A program made the translations under genes and the position numbers. The notes under the pieces are model-generated. The model made no database searches. It was not told the origin of the DNA and saw only the letters and a list, made by a program, of their open reading frames with translations. DNA of 64,000 bases from Channa striata (lineage: Eukaryota > Chordata > Actinopteri > Anabantiformes > Channidae): NCBI GenBank assembly GCA_033026295.1, contig CM065187.1, positions 4,666,888 to 4,730,887 on the forward strand, written 5' to 3'. Positions within the stretch are counted from its first letter, which is position 1. Each line of letters starts with the position of its first letter. Of this stretch, positions 13,850 to 28,100 are shown piece by piece.

Positions 13850-13942
13850 AAGATTAGATTAGACTTGATTCAGCTTTATTGTCATTGCACATGTTACGAT
13901 ACGAGTCAACGAAATACAGCAACATCTAACTGGAAGTGCATT
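13850..13942. mobile_element. Decayed teleost interspersed repeat fragment
   Basis: CAGCTTTATTGTCATTGCAC, then ACGAGTCAACGAAATACAG and a CATCTAACTGGAAGTGC end resemble the frequent fish repeat TTTATTGTCATTGCACA...CAACGAAATT. Family not assigned. Confidence 0.5.
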
Positions 13943-16383
13943 AGTCCCAATGGAAAATAATTTACATTTGTATGTGGGTATGAATAACACGTCAACACAT
14001 TGGATTATTGTATACAAGGGTTATGATATCGTGTTTCCATGAGGTTATATACATGTGTGCAAATCGTGATGGACAGTGCAGTGAGGGAGGCCACCATTTA
14101 GAAAAATGTGCAACAATTATGAATGTCCACAATCTTTCTCTAACTATAACTTCAGGGGATTTGTCGCCGGAAGCTAACCAGACGTTGCCGTATGGAACGG
14201 ATCTCAGGACGGTCCGGGGATTTTTACACCCACCACCCTCCTTTTATCTCCCTTTCCCTTAATATCATTCGTTATTGTCGCTTGTATGAACGAGTTGGAT
14301 GGTCTTTGTCTCCAAAAATTGAAGCACTGACACGTTTTGATCTACAAGGCCATCTTAGGTCTGCTCCTTCCGTATCTTTTAGACTTTGAAGAGTTCAGGA
14401 GTTCACAGTCTCTCAGAGCCTTTTTTTGTTTTAGTCCTGAGAGTCAGAACCAACAGAGAAAAACGGCTTTCAGTTTTGCTGCAAAGCTGAAACTTACCAA
14501 ACAGCTTTCATTAGACACTTTGAAGAAATCGTTAACTGTCTTGGAGGATGAGTCATCAGGCTGCAGATGCTTTGCCTGTCCGACCCTTCTGCAGTTTTAG
14601 GATTTGAGTCCAATAATCAGCTGGTGGTTACTGGTTGTAACGTATTAAAATGTCCCTTTTATTGTATGTTGGAATCTTGGTAAAAGTCTTGCTGCCTGTC
14701 TTGATCAGAAAATTTCAACGAGGTTTTCCTGGTAAAATACTTTTAATTAAAACCAACAATAAAAATACAGTTTCTGTCATCCACAAAGTAGATCGCCTTT
14801 GGGAGCACAATTTCTAGGAGACATGGTTGACATATCGGTATTAAGGTTTGATTATTAAGCTGTGTCGCATGAGCATCTTGGTGCCAAATACTGTAGATTC
14901 CTTGTTGTGTCCTGTACTGGATCCTTACAGTGTTATCACAGCGACGGCATTAATAATGCATTGACTGAGAGAACTGTGAGCCACAGTACAAAAGCTATTT
15001 CTGGCGTCACACTGATTTTCCTCTTTGTTTACAGCAAAAATGTTGACCACACAATCATTATCAGCCTTCGATGTTTCCTGCTGCTTTCACAGGATTACAT
15101 GAACTAATAAATAAGCGAAAATAAAAGGAGGTCATACGGGCGGATGCGGGGAGAATACTGATACTGATACCGCTCTTGACTTCCTCCAAGCGCATCTTCA
15201 ATGCAGATTCTTACTCCTGGCAGTAAATCGCGCCCACTCGGTGCACTCAGTTAGTTACTGCCACCTACATATACGACCCTGTTAGAGTTTACGGCTCCTG
15301 CAGCCAGTTGTCGTGTTGCACGGCAGCTCAGCGGCTCGCCGCTCTGTGGCATGAGTGATACACCGCCTCTCTCCACCAATCAATAAATGATAAATAAATG
15401 ACATCACACAGCCTACTCTCATTCCCACTCGATCCAGTTTCCTCCTTATGTAACCCCGGGGCATCCGACTGCTGTGCGACTAATCACACAGCCATTATCA
15501 GCCTCCGTACCAATCCACAGTCCCGCGAAAATCATTTCACCCCCTCCGTCTTCCCATTGACTTTGGCATTAATGTGTGGATGCCGGCGCTCTGCATCAGG
15601 CTCTGCGGACATCATCGAGGAGAAATAGCGAATTAGAGGCAGCGGAGGAAAGACAGTAGTGGATGCGATGGGAGAAGTGAGTCAACAAAGACAGATGGCT
15701 GAAGGAAAAGCCTATTTCCAGAGTCATGCATACATTTCACAACAGTCTTCCTCTGCTATTATTATATCTGCACACTCCAAGTGCAGTGGTGAATGAATCA
15801 CCCTTGACCTCCGCTCTATTTTGCATTTATTTTGAGTGGGATATTATTTCTGGCTTTTTAACATACAAATATACACATTTTAAGAACTGATATTTAGCAT
15901 ATTTTCCATAATAAGCTTTTTTGCTATCTTGCAAAGATGAGATGAGTAATGCCACACTGTGACATGACGCTGCAGCCGTGAAACTGTTTTCAGCTTAGCA
16001 ACAACTGCCATGACTCTGTCTGCCAGGTGCAGAGATTTGTCAACAGAACAAATACACAAATGTACATTTACCCGATAAAAATCCTTCAAATCAAAAGTCC
16101 CCAACAGAAAGTACTACTAAACCGGTCCACGCAATTGCACAAAATGCAAAGCATATTTTGAATTGCTGAGCACATTTTTACAGTAGATGTTCTGCAGCTC
16201 CCACAGAATCCTTACGACTCCCATTCCTTTGATGGTGGATGCCATGCAGGACGCCTCACTGAGGACTGACCTCAATGACACGCCGCTGCGGCGTGTGAAA
16301 GCCCGGTGTAAAGATTTCTTACGGTCACGGCCTTCACTCTCAGAGCTCAAACTGGGTTTAATTCCATCCTGTCAGCAGCTGCA

Positions 16384-16426
16384 CCACGTCTCCTGCTGTA
16401 GCTACCAGCTACAGCAGGAGACGTGG
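16384..16426. repeat. Perfect 20-bp inverted repeat with 3-nt loop
   Basis: Left arm 16384-16403 (CCACGTCTCCTGCTGTAGCT), loop ACC, right arm 16407-16426 exactly its reverse complement. The stem is GC-rich and would form a very stable hairpin or cruciform on either strand. No gene or element around it explains it. Confidence 0.95.
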
Positions 16427-17199
16427 CTCCCATAATGATGCCCCCAACTGCTGCAGGGTTTTGCTCTCATCAAAGCTAATACCGAATGCCCCCGCTGAAG
16501 ATGAACACGGGGTACAGAGGATGGCTGACAGCTGCGAATGAAGGCGATGCCAAGCTGCACATCCAGGCTGTTTGTTAACAGCAACTAATGATGGTCAAAC
16601 AGGTGGGATTGTGCGAACTGGGATCAGGATTCATTGTCCTTTTTTGTAGGTTAACGTTTCGTCCACGGGTTTCCCTGTAAACTGGGCCACGGTATGATTA
16701 GTATTCACGGCCGACTCTCTCCTTTGTTTTTTTGGTCCGCGGTGGCCTTGTTCTAGAAGCCCAATACACAATGCATCCTCAATAATGCACAAATCATAAA
16801 TAGACATTTGCCACTTCACGCCGCATTGCTTATACGGAACATACCTGTGTTTTGAAGTGGTTAGTGAGACATCCCATTGAGTTTTCTGTGGGCAGATTTG
16901 TGTTTGCAGGAGACGCCAACTGCACACCTGTGCCGGCTCACAGCAGAATTTACATGTCGGACGAGCGCTGCCGCATCCTTTCTGAAAAGCGTCTGAATTG
17001 AACGGTTAGTGACAACCACAAGAGGCACAGAGACGCATCTGGGTCCCTGTGACAGTCTGCCACTTCCTGACAAACGAGTGGACGGCGAGATGTTTAGCAC
17101 TTTAATTAGTTAAGGAAAAGCATGTGCTCATGAGACACGTCCCTTTTTATCCCGTAAAGAAGTTACACTCGGAAAAAAGTAGAGCAAGTGAAGATTTCT

Positions 17200-17203
<4 letters not shown>

Positions 17204-17230
<27 letters not shown>

Positions 17231-17231
17231 G
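17204..17231. repeat. (TG)n microsatellite
   Basis: About 28 bp of TG dinucleotide. Confidence 0.95.
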
Positions 17232-18462
17232 GCTCGCGTTTGCAACAGAGCAAAGAGAACAGAGGAGAAAAGAAAGAAGGGGAAGAAATTAATCTTCTTG
17301 ATTCATCCTTTATAGAATAAAAGTATTCCTTAGGACCAAAAAAGCAATAGAGTCGGAGAGAGAAATAGAAGCAGAAAAAGGCAATTATTTGCAAAACAAA
17401 TGTCCCTTAATTAATAAAGCAGCATTAGGGACGTTGTAGATTCTGGTAGATTAATTGTAAGAGTAGGAGACTGAGCCGGAAGAGGAATGGAAATGGAGCA
17501 AAATCAATTTAGTGCAGGGAAGCACGTCGAAGAATGTGAGTCGGTCTGTGCTGAGGTGCTTTTATCTTACTCCCCTCTAAACTCTCCAGACTGATATCCA
17601 GCTGATGGGATCTGACACCGAGAGGAAAAATAACCTAAAAACCCTAAAAGTTTGCCACAGGTGTGCTCCCATCACCATCGATGCGTGTAAAAAGTTTAAA
17701 TTCCACGATTAATTCCACCCAGTGCAAGGCTGCTGTCGGTCGCAGGTGTGTCTCAGCAGCAGGGAAACGCAGACTCACGTTGCTTTCAAAAAACCTGCAT
17801 TAAACAGCTTGTGCCAACATACTGTTGCCTGGACTGACGCTGCAAATCACGTCGAACAGCATGCACGATTCCGCCTTTGCCATATTGTCCTTGATGTGAA
17901 AAAAACATGGATTTGATTATGTATTCTTCACGTATGTGGGCACGTGTCGTTGTTTGATTCTAGACTTGGGTGAGCTCCAATTTGCATGTAACATATAAGC
18001 ACAAAGCTGAATTATTAATTATTATTGAGAGTAATATCGTCCATGCACTTGAGCCTCAGCGGATACAGATTTTTGCATGATATCTGTGTGTGTGTGTGTA
18101 TCAGTGTGTGCTGCCCCAAGAGCAGCAAAGCTAATACAAGCCGGAGCATCAGATCACAGGGCGTCAGGCCGATGAGCGCATCGGCAGTAATGGGGGAATT
18201 GCACTGGACTGTGAAGATGGAGTGTGAAGGGGAAACTCCTGATGCACTGGTCCATCTACTTGATGAACTTCACCTACGTGGTCGTAAGATTTGTCGTCGT
18301 GTCTGACAGAACGAGCAGCTGAAAGCAGCTGAATTTAGTTTCCTTCCTCCCAGCGATGGAGTGATGCTTGACTATAACGTCAGAAGGACTCGGGTCAGAA
18401 ACAGCAGAGGATAAGCTGCAAGCTGCAACCCTGGTTAGGCTGCTCGCACAAAAAGTCAGCTG

Positions 18463-18482
18463 GATGGATGGATGGATGGATG
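18463..18482. repeat. (GGAT)n microsatellite
   Basis: Five tandem copies of GGAT/TGGA, a tetranucleotide common at the tails of fish SINE/LINE copies. Confidence 0.9.
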
Positions 18483-19851
18483 ACATAATCAATAAGCATT
18501 TCCCAAGAGCAAGCAAAGGCATTGTTTCTTCGCTCAAAGCCGCCACCGCACAAAATACAACAAGAACTTGTGCACGACAAACTGCATTTTGAACAAAGGG
18601 CATGACAACAATGGTTGACACGCACCCGTGTGCATGTACTAATTGGCAGGCTTGTTATATTTATATGCTCTTCTTCCTCCTTTGAATGGAAAGTTCTTCT
18701 TCTTCTCCTCCTCTTTTGGAGTTTGAACTCGCACATACTGAAATAGCAGTTGCAGACGCGGTAAAGCGGGAGCAGAATGGAGGCGCTCCACAAACTCTCA
18801 TGACAGGAGCAGTGTCATCACCAACAGAGTGAGGAAACCCAAGACTGGATTATTCCTTAAAAAGCTAATGCCTTCTGACGCCTTCCGAGGCGCCATTAAA
18901 GATGTATCACCCACGTTTATTTGATCCAGCAGGGGTTTGATGTTGTAACGTCTTTGTTGAACTTCTATCGTTGTGCGCTTGACATTTCTTAATCCTCCTG
19001 TCGTTTTACGTAACGGATGATGACACCTTGTGCAGACGAAGGTAACGTGAAGTCGGCTTTTAAACAGCATCTGTTCGACTGAATCAAGGGGTTGATCAGA
19101 GTCGCGCTGCCGAGGCACAACAGGCAGCGATGTTGTCAGGCTCCCGCGCTCGGTTTGAGGCCGAAAAGGATTTTGTTGTTTTTGTTGATTTGCAGATTTG
19201 TTCTCTTGCAGAGGGAAAAGCAGGTCCTGTACGTCAGAAGAAAGGCGAGTGGGAGAGCGGAGGAAACCAGTTTTGAGACCCTGGATTGTCAAGGGGAGGA
19301 AGTCTCCCCGGATTGCATGTGAAAAAATAGAGCGTGCTTGTTTGCATGAGTGTTGGAGAGTGTGAGCAGAGACAGGAAGAGCTGGCGGACTGGACTTCTG
19401 CAGGGGAGACGAGTGTTGACAGCGAGGAGCAGTGTCAACTCAATCCCATTAGATGAATCGTTCTCCTCATCAGTCAGTCCGGCTCCGGACAGCGAGTAGC
19501 TCAAGCCTGACAATCCAAAGTCCAGTTAGTCCAGTCCCAGCAATCCTCTCAGCGGCTCACTGATGTCAGTCCAGCACACCGAGGCTGCGCGTCGGAGACG
19601 CGTAATGGCCGGTTTCATTTTTAGCAAGCACAAGGCCCCTTCACAGAAAACGCTGTGACGGGCGGCATCACGAGGAGCAGTGACACGGGACTGAGGCTGT
19701 TCGATTCAAAGGTTTCAGTTCAACCGCCCGGCAAATTCCCGACGTACCGACGTGTGAGGAAACTGAAAACTGGTCCAAAATGGAGGAGGTTACCATAGCT
19801 GTTCTATGGTCTAATGTCTTCACAAGAGTGGACGGCACTGGGCCAGTGGGA

Positions 19852-19896
19852 ACCTGCTCCACCTGCTCCACCTGCTCCACCTGCTCCACTTGCTCC
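19852..19896. repeat. 9-bp minisatellite, five copies
   Basis: Unit ACCTGCTCC repeated five times, the last copy with one change (ACTTGCTCC). Confidence 0.95.
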
Positions 19897-21849
19897 CTGG
19901 ATCCGAAAAAACACAATTTCTCTGTGTTTTTGGTCTTAACATCAAAAATGCAAGTTTAGTTTTTCTTAATGCCGTCGGATTTAGACACAGGGTGAGAACA
20001 TGGGGTTAGTTAAAATAAGTAAAATCCTGCCCGTTGTGTAAATTGTAATTTTCTGCCCTATTTACTTATTTATTATTAACCTCAATTTTCCATACGCCTC
20101 ACACATAAAATGATGCCGGAGATTGTGCACAACCCTTTAAACCACAGATATGTGTGGATAATGACTGATAACCATGATAAAACTCTGCTAAGCAAACAAA
20201 CTCATTATTATTGAAAACTATGCAAAAGCCTGAAAATGTCTGGATGTTGCAAACGGCAGCGTGATGTGCAGAACGTGTCGGGATGGCACCAAACCATCAC
20301 CACCGCGCCAAAAGATTTCACTTTCTGCGGTGCCACCTCGATGCCAGTGAAGCATAATTTTAAAAAACTTGAGGTCTCGCATCTGCTAAATCTAATGTCT
20401 GCCATTAATCAAAATTACAAATCACATGCTTTCACAGACGCCGACTGCAGGGGCATTCTGTGAGGACGACTATTTAAAATCTATTTATTGTAATTGTCCT
20501 TAATTATGAGTTTTGACGTAAAAAATATGGCACTGAACAGGTTTTGAATAGACATGGGAGTGTGATGGGGGATGACAGGTGAAAATTGAATAGTATCCAA
20601 TATAATTGTCCTGTTTGGGTAAGTAATAGCCTGTCAGAGCTTATAATCACCCATCGTTGTTGCATCGGAGCCGTTAATTAAACTCAGTTGTAATTTGTGA
20701 GGCCTTTTGTGTGGCGTTTCTGTCCTGGGTGCCTGTACGGATGCTACGAGCAAGAACAAATCACTCCTAAAGATGCAGTCTGCAGTTTTTCAAAATGAAG
20801 CGAAAACGTAAAATGCTGCGAGCGACATAACCCATTATAATTATATGTTTCTCGTGGAACTGGTTAATGCTGAGCGGAGTGGAAGGAACGGGGCTGCTGC
20901 AGGCTTCACTGGTTTGATTCACCTTGGCATCACTGTCACCACGATGTGTTTAATCAGACGAAGCTTTTTGACCTACCGGAAAGGTGTTGATGTTGAAGTG
21001 ACAGTGATGAATTACCTCCATGTGCTGTGACCTCAGGCGGCACGTTCACACTTTCATAATTTAATCTTCCCGTTTTTTGGTTTTTTTTTAAACGTCTGTC
21101 TTTTTTGGCAGGATGCAGTGGAGGTAGACGGTTTCCTGTGACTCTAATCAATACAAAATCAAGTTTGGACACGGTTGTTCACTGGCATGTTTCATAAGTT
21201 AAAACCTAAAACAAATTTGGAAGTTGTCACATTCTAACGAACATAAAATATAAGAACAAACACCTCAGGGTGACAACAAACAAAAAAGGAGGCGCTTCCA
21301 CTGCCAGATGCACGTGCGTTGACAATCCCTGTATTCCAGAAGCAACGTTGTAAATAATTCGAACGAGCGTTTGTTTGTCACACACTGAAACACGAAGAGC
21401 AAATCACTATTGTCATCGTCTGCAGAGCCTCAGGCTTCTGTGTTTGAAACATGTGCCGCCGTGATATACAAAGTCAATTCATGCTTATGTCTTAGTGGCT
21501 GATTTTGCATCTGCCAGTGACAAACTCTGGCGTCTATTTCATCATTTCACATTTGATTTATTGGAGGAAAAAAAAGCACTGAAGAGGGATGAGAGGTTGA
21601 GCTGCTCTTAGCTTTTGCGAGCATCATGCAAATATTCACCTGATTGCTCAGACACCGAAATATTTTTATCACCTGATTAATTTGCATTCTGTTAGACATA
21701 TGCAGATGAAGAGCTGAGAGACGTGGTCTCCCACCTGAGGAAGGACCGATGACTGAATCAAACCAATATCTTTCGGCACATTGTTGAAAATGACTAAGAA
21801 ACGTCACGTGGGGTTTGTGCCCGTGTGATAACGGCGATACTCAACAGTT

Positions 21850-21985
21850 TATGATGGGCCCTGTGATAGACTGGAGACCTGGACCCCGCCTCCCGTCCAC
21901 TGACAGCTGCGATAGGCTCCACCCCTTCTAAGACCCTGAACAAGAGAAGCAGTTTTGGATAATAAATGAAAAGATGGATGAATAG
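21850..21985. mobile_element. Decayed teleost interspersed repeat with GGAT-like tail
   Basis: Resembles the widespread fish repeat reading CCCTGTGATAGACTGGAGAC, then CCCCGCCTCCCG, then AGCTGCGATAGGCTCCACCCC, then GACCCTGAACAAGAGAAGC, ending in an AT/GGAT tail (AAGATGGATGAATAG). Family name not assigned; plus-strand orientation by the tail. Confidence 0.7.
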
Positions 21986-23339
21986 TTAATGATACTCGCA
22001 TTAATTACTTGATTATTGTAATAGCAAATTTTAATTTCCACAAATCTACTTAAAACTGCTTGGGAACATACAACTTTGGCCCTCTCAGGTTTCCATAGTT
22101 ACCTTGAGGTCCAATAATTAGCCTGAGGGGGCAAATTCTGAGTAGTATCTAATAATAAAGTAATATTTTCCTTATTTTATTTGAGATTTTTAAAAATAAT
22201 TTTCTAACTTATTATAGCCATTAACAAGCAGCAAATAACCCATAAAGAAATAATGACAGCGTCCAAACCTCTGGCTGAATCCTTGAGTGTCGCTCCCATT
22301 AAGACCTCTGCATTTCTCTCCCACCTGAGCTTAACCAAGCAGCAAAGACGTTCGCCGCGTGTGAGGAGGAGGGAAGAAACACGCACAAACACCACAGCCG
22401 TCAAAGAAATATTATGAGAAATTGTTTGTTGACAGCCAACAGAGCCACATATAAAAATCTCGATTGAATGTGAGAGCAAACAATATTGGTTTCTGTGTTC
22501 ATCGACCTGCTCAGCCCTCTCCGCTATATGAAGTCGTTTTCTTTTCTTTTTTTTCTGCCTTTTTGTTTCCAAATGTCAAACCATAAAAGACCTCTATCTT
22601 CTCCTGCAGCTCTCCTCCGACAAACCAGTCTCCCTGCACGCTGCAGATTGTATTATAGGATGAATAAAGTCACACGTCTGCCAGAAATACACGCGCATTT
22701 CCCTGGGCGTTTCTGCATACTGCAACAATATCAATACTCCTGTAACCCACCCCGCCTCCCAACGTTTCTAGACAGCCACACGGTGAAGGCGAAGACTTAA
22801 TTACAACAGGATTCCCTTAACGTAACGAGGACATGCTGACATTTAACGTACATTCAAACGAGCCGAATCACTTGATGCTGAGCTCATCAAAACAACGTAG
22901 CTTGACAATGTATTTCTGTTCACCAGAATGTCAGATTTGGCAGCACAATATAATGTTATGTAAATGTTATTAATAAACTGCTTTTAAACGTTTTCATTTT
23001 AAAACCTGTTGTTTTCCGCTGTTCTACGTTGAGGAAGACATGTCAATGAATTTTAACAAACTTCCTTCTTCCTCCCATGAATTAAAATATCTCTTGTATT
23101 TGTAGCTGAAAAACGTCAGATATTGACGCTTCCTAAATTGCGCCGCCTTGTCCGGCCAACGTGCAAAACATCTCAACTAGAGTTGAACTGTGGAAACGTC
23201 CTGCGTCTTATTGTCACTTAATATTCTACGTCACTGCTTCAGGCATCAAATATTGACGTGCCGGGGTTTCCAATGTTCTACACTAAAGCGACCGGGTACT
23301 TCAAGCATCCACATGTAACGTACAAAGGGACCTGACAAA
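21986..23339. other. Intergenic, no gene seen
   Basis: No supported gene. ATATTGACG occurs twice (near 23119 and 23252), suggesting that the repeat listed next may begin here. Confidence 0.6.
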
Positions 23340-23550
23340 GCAGCACTTCTTGATGCCCAGGGATTTGGCTGGAAAAACTCCTCTGCATGACATCATCTGG
23401 AGATGTAGTTTTCCCAGTCGAACTAGACCTGAAGAAGCTCTAGTTTGACAAGCAGACTTTTAACGAAGAAGAAAGAAGTCGAGTTCACCTGACTCAAACT
23501 TCGGACAATAAAACCTGGAAGACTGAGAATCAACGACATCGTCTGTAGAA
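23340..23550. mobile_element. Decayed teleost interspersed repeat fragment
   Basis: GACCTGAAGAAGC followed by GAAGTCGAGTT...GGACAATAAAACCTGGAAGACTGAGAATC (several blocks) resembles a common fish repeat ending in CTGGATGACTGAGAA. Family not assigned. Confidence 0.5.
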
Positions 23551-25122
23551 GGTTCTTCTGTTCTGATGATGTCATTTGGTTGCTCATACTATGACGGTTT
23601 TATTCTCGGTCAACAGCTAAGGACAATCCTGACAACTGAAGAAACTGGGGGAAAGTTCTTGCTTGTTTTGTTCCAAAACAAATTTAGTGGCAACCAAGAA
23701 ATGTTTAACTGTCCAACAACTGAAGAACAATAAAATAAAGCTGAAAAATCATGGATGTAAAGGTGAGGACAATGTGAACTACAGAGGGAAACAAAGGAAA
23801 AATAGCTGTAAAATAACAAATATATGCTTTATGTGCCCATCATCCTAGCAATACGTTATGCTTCATACGTTCACTGGAACAACCACGAGATTCTTTGTAC
23901 TTTAAAAACGAAATGGCATTTGCAGTCTGGTTGCACAGAAACATAATTTTCAGAGGACGATGTCGTGTCATTACAAGTGGATATTTTACTGCAGCTCCAG
24001 ATACATAAACTAACATTTCCTCATTATGTTAAAAGAAAACAAATGATTACCGTTCAGTTTCCCCTAAAATATATTTGCTCTTGCAAATTAGTCGTATGCA
24101 AAGATAATTTCTCGGAGACATGCTTGACCTGCTGATGGATGATCACTCGCTGACTGTTATATCTCACAGAGTCACGTGGAAGAGGTTTAGCGTTTAAATA
24201 TTAGTATTTTGAGTCAGTTTTACGATTGTAATTATACCAAAAATTGCAGCGCGTTGCTCATTCGAATGGCACTTTGAAGACAGAAATGTACACGAGGCTG
24301 CGTAAATATGCAGGGAAATCAATAGTGGGGCAGAGGAGTGTGTTCTTCAAGAGAATAATTCAGCCTGTCCTTGTTCGCCTCCCTTAAACGACATCAAGGG
24401 GAAAGAAGCTGCACTCACACTGTGTCTGGAGCCGGTAATTAATGCTGTTAATTCGGCCCCGTCCTTGGCTGCCGTTCGGGTTCCGTAGCGCACAGGTCTC
24501 TTTGACCCCGTCTCTCTGCAGGGGAGCAGCAGAGTGTGGAGGAGAGGCCGGCGGCTTCAAAGCTGATAGTCGGGGATCCTGAAAATAGAACAGAGCTACT
24601 GTACGTGAGTGAAGAGGGGGAAAAAAGTGCAGGACCATATGCTCTTCCGTCTGGCCGGGAAACAAGACGGTCTAATTAAATCAAGTACTAAGTTTTACAC
24701 GAGCGGGACAAAGCTTCTCCTGCTGAGAGAAGGTACAAAGTCATATTGTGAGCGATTTCTTTTTGGCACAGGCTTCATCCAGTCAATTCAGCGCCACGAA
24801 TTCTTCCTTGAAGCCTCGTCACGTGGCGTCACACTCAAACACGGCGTCGCCGTTAACGTGGCAACATTTTAATACTTTCTACTTTAAGTGTTTGAAATTC
24901 CGGAGACATCTGAGCCTCTTTTTTTTTTCACCCACGAGAATTTCGGAGGAGTTGGTTTTAAAAAACATCCCAGACGTTTTCCCTCGCGACTGAAGCTGAG
25001 AGGCACCAGGACAATGAGGCTCATTCACTATCCGCATGCTAATGAAGTCGCGTGAGCATCCCTGAAAGTGTGAGCCGAGCTCGTGCGTTGTTTACCTGCG
25101 GTTCTGCTGGGAAAACATGGCC

Positions 25123-25168
<46 letters not shown>

Positions 25169-28100
25169 TGCATTTACACATCAAACATCTCCCTCGCATC
25201 CCCACCGGCGCTTTTGCTTTTTTGTCTTCCCGTTTCCCTGCGATCCTCTCCCATCTGCCCTCATCTCCGCTTTTTTATCTCTAATCCCTTCACACCGCAC
25301 GTCTCGCCTACCCTTTATTCTCAAATTGCCAAAAGACAAAGGACGTTCTTATGATTATTAGCTTATTAATCCTATAATCGCAACCCTGAAATCAAACCGC
25401 AGCGCAGCATTCATTACATTTGTCACACATCCTCAACGCGTTCAACGTGAATGACTTGGTGGTAGCAGAGCGTGAATTGTTCAGGTGAGCTAACGAGCAG
25501 CGACAAACACGGAGGACGTTCTGCAGATCCTCCGCACACCCACACAGGTATCGTCGCTTTCGCTGATTAGACCTCTTGTCTCCGTGTGGGCACGGACAGA
25601 TTGAGCTCGACTGGCATCTGCACAACTCTGCTGCCAGTTTACTTCAACAACTTTGGGAAATTTATTTTTTAAAAGCAGTAAAATGTGTTTAATTTGAAGC
25701 ATTTTAGGCTTTGTGCCTTTTGCAAACACCAACCGTGGCTTTGCCTGAGTTAACAGAGAAATTACACTTTCTTATTGGACAGTAAATGTGTAGATTTGGT
25801 TCATTTCAATTTAGCTAGTTTTCATTTTTAGATCACTTTGCATAAACACTTGAGGTTCACTGAACTCATTTAAGGGCAACTTCACCAATTTTCAGCTTTA
25901 TGGAGAAAAAATGCACAAACACAAACACGACTTTTAATAGCAATTATTTAGATGTACTAAAGTTTGAATCAAAAATATGAGTGAAGGCATCCGATAAATT
26001 ACGTTTTAAAGGAAGCAAAATTATTTTTAGTTTTATTTTTAGCGAGTTTGAAGAAAGCGTTTGTGACGGAAACATCCAGCTCTGTGTTTACTGCTGAATA
26101 CAGACCCAACTTGCAGACATTTCAAATTGAACAAATACACCGGGACGAGTCTGAAATGTTGACTTGCTTCCAAATGACATGAACTCCAGCTGAAAGTTCT
26201 TCATGTCAAATAAAAGACTGATAGAATGTGAAAAGACATAAAACAGATTTTCAGTCTTTTTTACGGCAGAAAACAAATTCACATTTTTAAGTTGAACAAC
26301 CTTGAAATTACTTCCAAGGTAATTTAGTCCGTTTCTGACAACCCACATGCAAAGTGGGTTTTGAGCCCCACCATAGTATGTATGTCCTATAACAGACAGA
26401 CGATTTTTATTCCAACTCAACTTTCAGCTCAAATGTTGGATTCACACTTTCATTTACTGTGCGAGCGAACGTCGTATCCTCAGCTGTGCACGACGTTAAC
26501 GTGATGAATGCGGTGAACTGCGCCTGCTGAAGCGTTTTCACTGGGATCCCGTTACCCGACTTTGCACCTTTAGCGTCTAACAGCTGAGGGCCGGCGCCTG
26601 CTGCGGCGGGCAGAGTTCCCCACACTGAAGATGCCCTGAGGCCGACATGGTTTCGCTGTCTTCCTTTAGGCCTCGCCAATAAAACACGCCAGAAGAAATG
26701 TGGAGCCGTGACATTAGCCTGGTTGGTTTGGTGCACACGCTGCCTTCCAACACACAGAGAGGCCTCAGCTCCTTGTCCCTCAGTCGAAATTAAGATGGCG
26801 ACCTAAGACCAAAGGCGTCAATCCTGCCACGCCGTTTTTGTTTGTGTCAAGGAATGGATTATGGACGAGAGGGGCGCGTGTGTTTCTCCAAATGCATTGT
26901 TGGTTTCAAATGTCCAAACTAGGCTCTGATATTCGGGAGATGCAGCCGTGTGGAAGAGCTGGGTGGCTGCCGCTAATCACATTAAACCACTATCTTGAAC
27001 TACAGCCGCTCCTCAACCTCCAAGTCTGTTAGAGCGTTAATATCCCAATATGCCTGTCCCGGGGTCGTAACACTATCTCATTCTTTCTTCGCTATCTGAT
27101 TTATATGTATGTAGGTCAGCGGTGCCGGGGCTGGGCTATGAATGGGCTCAGTTAGCCGAAGATCCACAGGCTCAAAGCAATTACACGTGAACACAGGGGC
27201 TCTGTCCCATATTTCCCTTTAAACGTCTGCTGCTTGACCCCTCAGCTCCTCTCTAACCAGCCCAGACCACACGTCGACAACTCTCTTTCCCCCTTAATGC
27301 TGTAGACGCTCGTGCCTGAAAAGTGTGCATTGATGTATCATTGTTTCTTTGATGCCGTTGAGATGATTGGTTTTTACACCAAAATAATAGTAATAATAAT
27401 GATCATAGCTGTGAAATGCATAACTTGTGTCAAGAAACTAAACCTTAACAGAAGCTGGAGCGGTTTGCTGCCATCATATCCACATTCACAAAGTCTTTCT
27501 CAACATGCCCAATGTGTCTGTTCTTCATTCATCACTTCTTCCACTGCAGGAAATTTACCTTTCAGCTTTTGCACCACATAGCCTATAATATTAATAACAA
27601 TAATAATAACTGTAAAGCACTTTTCCCGTAGGTATTTTAACAAAGGACATGACAAGTACAACCATATATTATGCGGTTAAAAATATAAAAAAAACATTAA
27701 AGTAATACATTAAACTTAAATCCTCCTGATTCACTGTCTGCAGTGTCTTTTCATTAATGGCCCACATCCATTTTTTTTTAATAAGTCTTTATAAAGCTGC
27801 TTTTCCTGAGAAAGAGAAGCCGTGAACGCTGACAGCCCTGGTGAGTTCTAATACTCTGCAGTAAAGACTTTTGGGTGGAGAAAAATTCTAAAGCAAAAGT
27901 GCTGAACAACAGTTTAGTCACTCAGAGGATTTTAGAGGCTCTTTGCTTATGTCGTACTTTGCTCGAGTGCCTCCATTTCATAAAACTTTTGCTTTTAGTC
28001 TGTTCTATTTCAGACATGTATTTGAATGAATAAATGAATGAATTAATTGCTGTTAATTATGCTATGGAGGATACAATTTAACCCACTCAGCAAAATATAG

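Larger units (their letters stand above)
13943..21849. other. Intergenic, no gene seen
   Basis: No supported gene. Holds the perfect inverted repeat at 16384-16426, microsatellites and a 9-bp minisatellite. The longest open frame (18798-19292, minus) shows no recognisable domain and is treated as chance. Confidence 0.65.

Noticed and set aside
18798..19292. 164-residue minus-strand open frame ending in a hydrophobic stretch, the longest open frame in the window
   Set aside because: No recognisable domain, no splice or promoter context, no codon-bias signal visible; length is within chance for 64 kb in six frames.
19668..19916. Open frame with EQV repeats
   Set aside because: Translation of the 9-bp minisatellite; no conserved flanks.
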